Positions 62,556 through 64,000 of a DNA stretch of 64,000 bases are shown here, one piece after another; the stretch's first letter is position 1; each line of letters opens with the position of its first letter. A model generated the notes under the pieces. That model ran no database searches and was not told where the DNA came from. It saw only the letters and a list, made by a program, of their open reading frames with translations. Both the position numbers and the translations under genes were made by a program. Source of the DNA: Acidimicrobiales bacterium (GTDB lineage: Bacteria; Actinomycetota; Acidimicrobiia; Acidimicrobiales; MedAcidi-G1); assembly GCA_030747595.1 (NCBI GenBank), contig JASLKK010000003.1, positions 124,165 to 188,164 on the forward strand. Reading direction: 5' to 3'.

Positions 62556-63697
62556 ACGTCGTGACTACCGATGAACGTCGGTCTCGAGAGTTAGGCGCGT
62601 CGACGTATCGGTCACGCCGTCCAGCACGCTTCGTGGTGCTGGCCTTCATGGCCATGCTGATGGTCCTGCTGGGCATCGTGATGGTCCTCTCGGCGGCATC
62701 GGTTCAGGACCTCCGAATCCACGGCAATGCCTGGTACCACCAGCGCCGCCAGCTCATCTGGGTTGTGCTGGGTCTGGCTGGACTGGTGACCACCTCGAGG
62801 CTCGACTACCGGCGACTGAAGCCGATGGCTGTCTGGCTCCTGGTCGGCTCGGTGGTACTGCTGCTGACCGTCTTCATCCCGGGTATTGGTATTCGGGCCA
62901 ACGGTTCGTCCCGGTGGATCGGCGTCGGTGCCGCTACCTTCCAGCCATCAGAGTTGGCCAAACTGGCCGTCATTCTCTACGGGTCGGTCCTCCTCTCGAG
63001 TCGACCGGTAAATGACCTTCGGGGCACAATTCTGCCGCTTGCCGCCGTGCTGGGCGGAGTGGGTGCGCTCGTCTACGCCGAACCTGACCTGGGAACCACG
63101 ATGATCCTGGGGGCCATCGCCGCCTCGCTGCTCTTCTTCGCCGGACTGCGACTGGCCATTGTGGGGGCAACCGCAGCGTTGGGCGTCAGCATGCTGGGGG
63201 CCATGACGATGACCGCCGGCTACCGACGCGAGCGTCTGCTGTCTATGTTCGACCCGTGGAGCGACCCGCTCAACACCGGTTGGCAGTCCATCCAGGCCGG
63301 GGTTGCCATGTCAAACGGCGGGCTTTGGGGCATGGGCCTGGGGGCCAGTCGGGCCAAGTGGGGTTTCCTGCCGTTTGCTGAGACGGACTTTATTTTCGCC
63401 ATCGTGGCAGAGGAGCTCGGCTTCGTGGCGGCCCTCGGCGTGATCCTCGTCTACCTGGTGATCGGACTAGTCGGCCTGAACACAGCGCTTCATGCTCCCG
63501 ATCGTCTAGGCCAACTACTGGCGGCCGGCATCACGACCTGGATCATGATCCAAGCCTATGTGAACATCGGTGCAGTCTTGGGTGTGCTTCCCATCACCGG
63601 GGTGCCTCTGCCGTTCGTCTCCTACGGCGGGAGTTCGATGGTTCTCACCCTGACCGCGTACGGCGTCCTGTTGAACGTGGCCCGGCAGACGCCATGA
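62552..63697 (+). CDS. ftsW: Septal glycan polymerase FtsW
   Basis: The SEDS-family protein has ten hydrophobic segments. IRANGSSRWIGVGAATFQPSE carries the typical RWI.G and QPSE motifs, and MGLGASRAKWGFLPFAETDFI and AEELGF follow. FtsW polymerises lipid II and pairs with FtsI. GTG 62552 overlaps murD by four bases, and the last four overlap murG. Confidence 0.93.
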   Translation: MNVVTTDERRSRELGASTYRSRRPARFVVLAFMAMLMVLLGIVMVLSAASVQDLRIHGNAWYHQRRQLIWVVLGLAGLVTTSRLDYRRLKPMAVWLLVGSVVLLLTVFIPGIGIRANGSSRWIGVGAATFQPSELAKLAVILYGSVLLSSRPVNDLRGTILPLAAVLGGVGALVYAEPDLGTTMILGAIAASLLFFAGLRLAIVGATAALGVSMLGAMTMTAGYRRERLLSMFDPWSDPLNTGWQSIQAGVAMSNGGLWGMGLGASRAKWGFLPFAETDFIFAIVAEELGFVAALGVILVYLVIGLVGLNTALHAPDRLGQLLAAGITTWIMIQAYVNIGAVLGVLPITGVPLPFVSYGGSSMVLTLTAYGVLLNVARQTP

Positions 63698-64000
63698 GCG
63701 GGTCGGAGGCTCGAAGGATCCTGATCGCCGGGGGTGGTACGGCCGGGCATGTGTTACCAGGGCTGGCCATTGCCGAGGCGCTGGTGGACCGGGGCGTCGT
63801 GGCGGACCGCTCGGGGGTGCACCTGGTCGGTAGTCGACGGGGTATCGAGGTCGACCTGGTGCCTCCGACAGGCTTCGGCCTGACCGTTCTTCCGGGGCGG
63901 GGCATCCAACGGACGCTGACGCCGGCCAACCTGTTAGCGGTCTCCGGCCTGGCACTGGCCTTCCTGCAGGCATTGGTGCTATTGGTCCGTAGCCGACCGG
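63694..64000 (+). CDS. murG: UDP-GlcNAc:lipid I transferase MurG (partial, runs off right edge)
   Basis: The first 102 residues show the donor-loop motif ILIAGGGTAGHVLPGLAIAEAL and VHLVGSRRGIEVDLVP, typical of MurG. ATG 63694 overlaps the ftsW stop by four bases. The gene continues beyond 64000. MurG converts lipid I to lipid II at the membrane. Confidence 0.92.
   Translation, partial: MSGSEARRILIAGGGTAGHVLPGLAIAEALVDRGVVADRSGVHLVGSRRGIEVDLVPPTGFGLTVLPGRGIQRTLTPANLLAVSGLALAFLQALVLLVRSRP

Overview
The window is one contiguous, GC-rich, densely coded stretch of an actinobacterial chromosome. WhiB, DUF3040, an MtrA/MtrB-like two-component pair with a lipoprotein, a PimB-like mannosyltransferase, a primary sigma factor directly behind dnaG, MraZ and a meso-diaminopimelate-type MurE all point to Actinomycetota. 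The overall content (truncated PPDK-like protein before dnaG, creatinase, branched-chain 2-oxoacid dehydrogenase) would fit the class Acidimicrobiia, possibly a marine lineage. That class-level placement is inference, since no 16S gene is present.

Layout. 1-4.8 kb: a partial gene, a PEP-binding protein made of the C-terminal part of pyruvate phosphate dikinase, dnaG and rpoD. 4.9-7.5 kb: tRNA-Asn, a membrane glycosyltransferase, tRNA-Met and a duplicated alpha/beta-barrel protein. 7.5-13.2 kb: a DUF5671 membrane protein, SRPBCC and nitroreductase genes (one pair separate, one pair fused), an unknown protein and an inositol-phosphatase-like enzyme. 13.2-17.4 kb: a serine hydrolase lipoprotein, then a compact Rieske oxygenase / RidA / phosphotriesterase-like operon, closed by tRNA-Val. 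17.6-23.5 kb: a block with somewhat different base use carrying a HAD dehalogenase, DUF1295 reductase, acyltransferase, flavin/F420-type oxidoreductase, SRPBCC, TIGR01777 epimerase and a fatty acid desaturase. 23.7-33.4 kb: a membrane-anchored sulfite-oxidase-like protein, a lipoprotein, creatinase, a PatB-type aminotransferase and the four-gene 2-oxoacid dehydrogenase operon. 33.5-39 kb: a probable 6C small RNA, small enzymes, a phosphotransferase preceded by a shrunken MetY remnant, a pentapeptide-repeat protein and a DMT-type transporter. 39-45.4 kb: the RNase P RNA head-to-head with whiB, then trpD, a secreted peptidase, a small CxxC protein, queG and a PimB-like glycosyltransferase. 45.5-54.5 kb: SRPBCC, an aminotransferase remnant, the MtrAB/LpqB-like cluster, an inositol phosphatase, a NUDIX enzyme, dinB, DUF3040, a ROK kinase and a lipoate ligase-like protein. 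54.7-64 kb: the division and cell-wall cluster mraZ-rsmH-ftsL-ftsI-murE-mraY-murD-ftsW-murG, with murF absent.

How the parts work together. The dcw cluster makes and polymerises the peptidoglycan precursor at the septum, and every gene from rsmH to murG except the ftsI/murE junction overlaps its neighbour by four bases. The 2-oxoacid dehydrogenase operon needs lipoylated E2, and a lipoate ligase-like gene lies in the same window. The Rieske/RidA/phosphotriesterase trio reads as a small catabolic pathway whose substrate cannot be told from sequence.

The least expected items are a 26-bp inverted repeat between mraZ and rsmH, a three-hairpin C-loop RNA, two remnants of PLP-dependent enzymes (one a still-open, ribosome-site-bearing 55-codon ORF), a fused and a split nitroreductase/SRPBCC pair side by side, and the missing murF.
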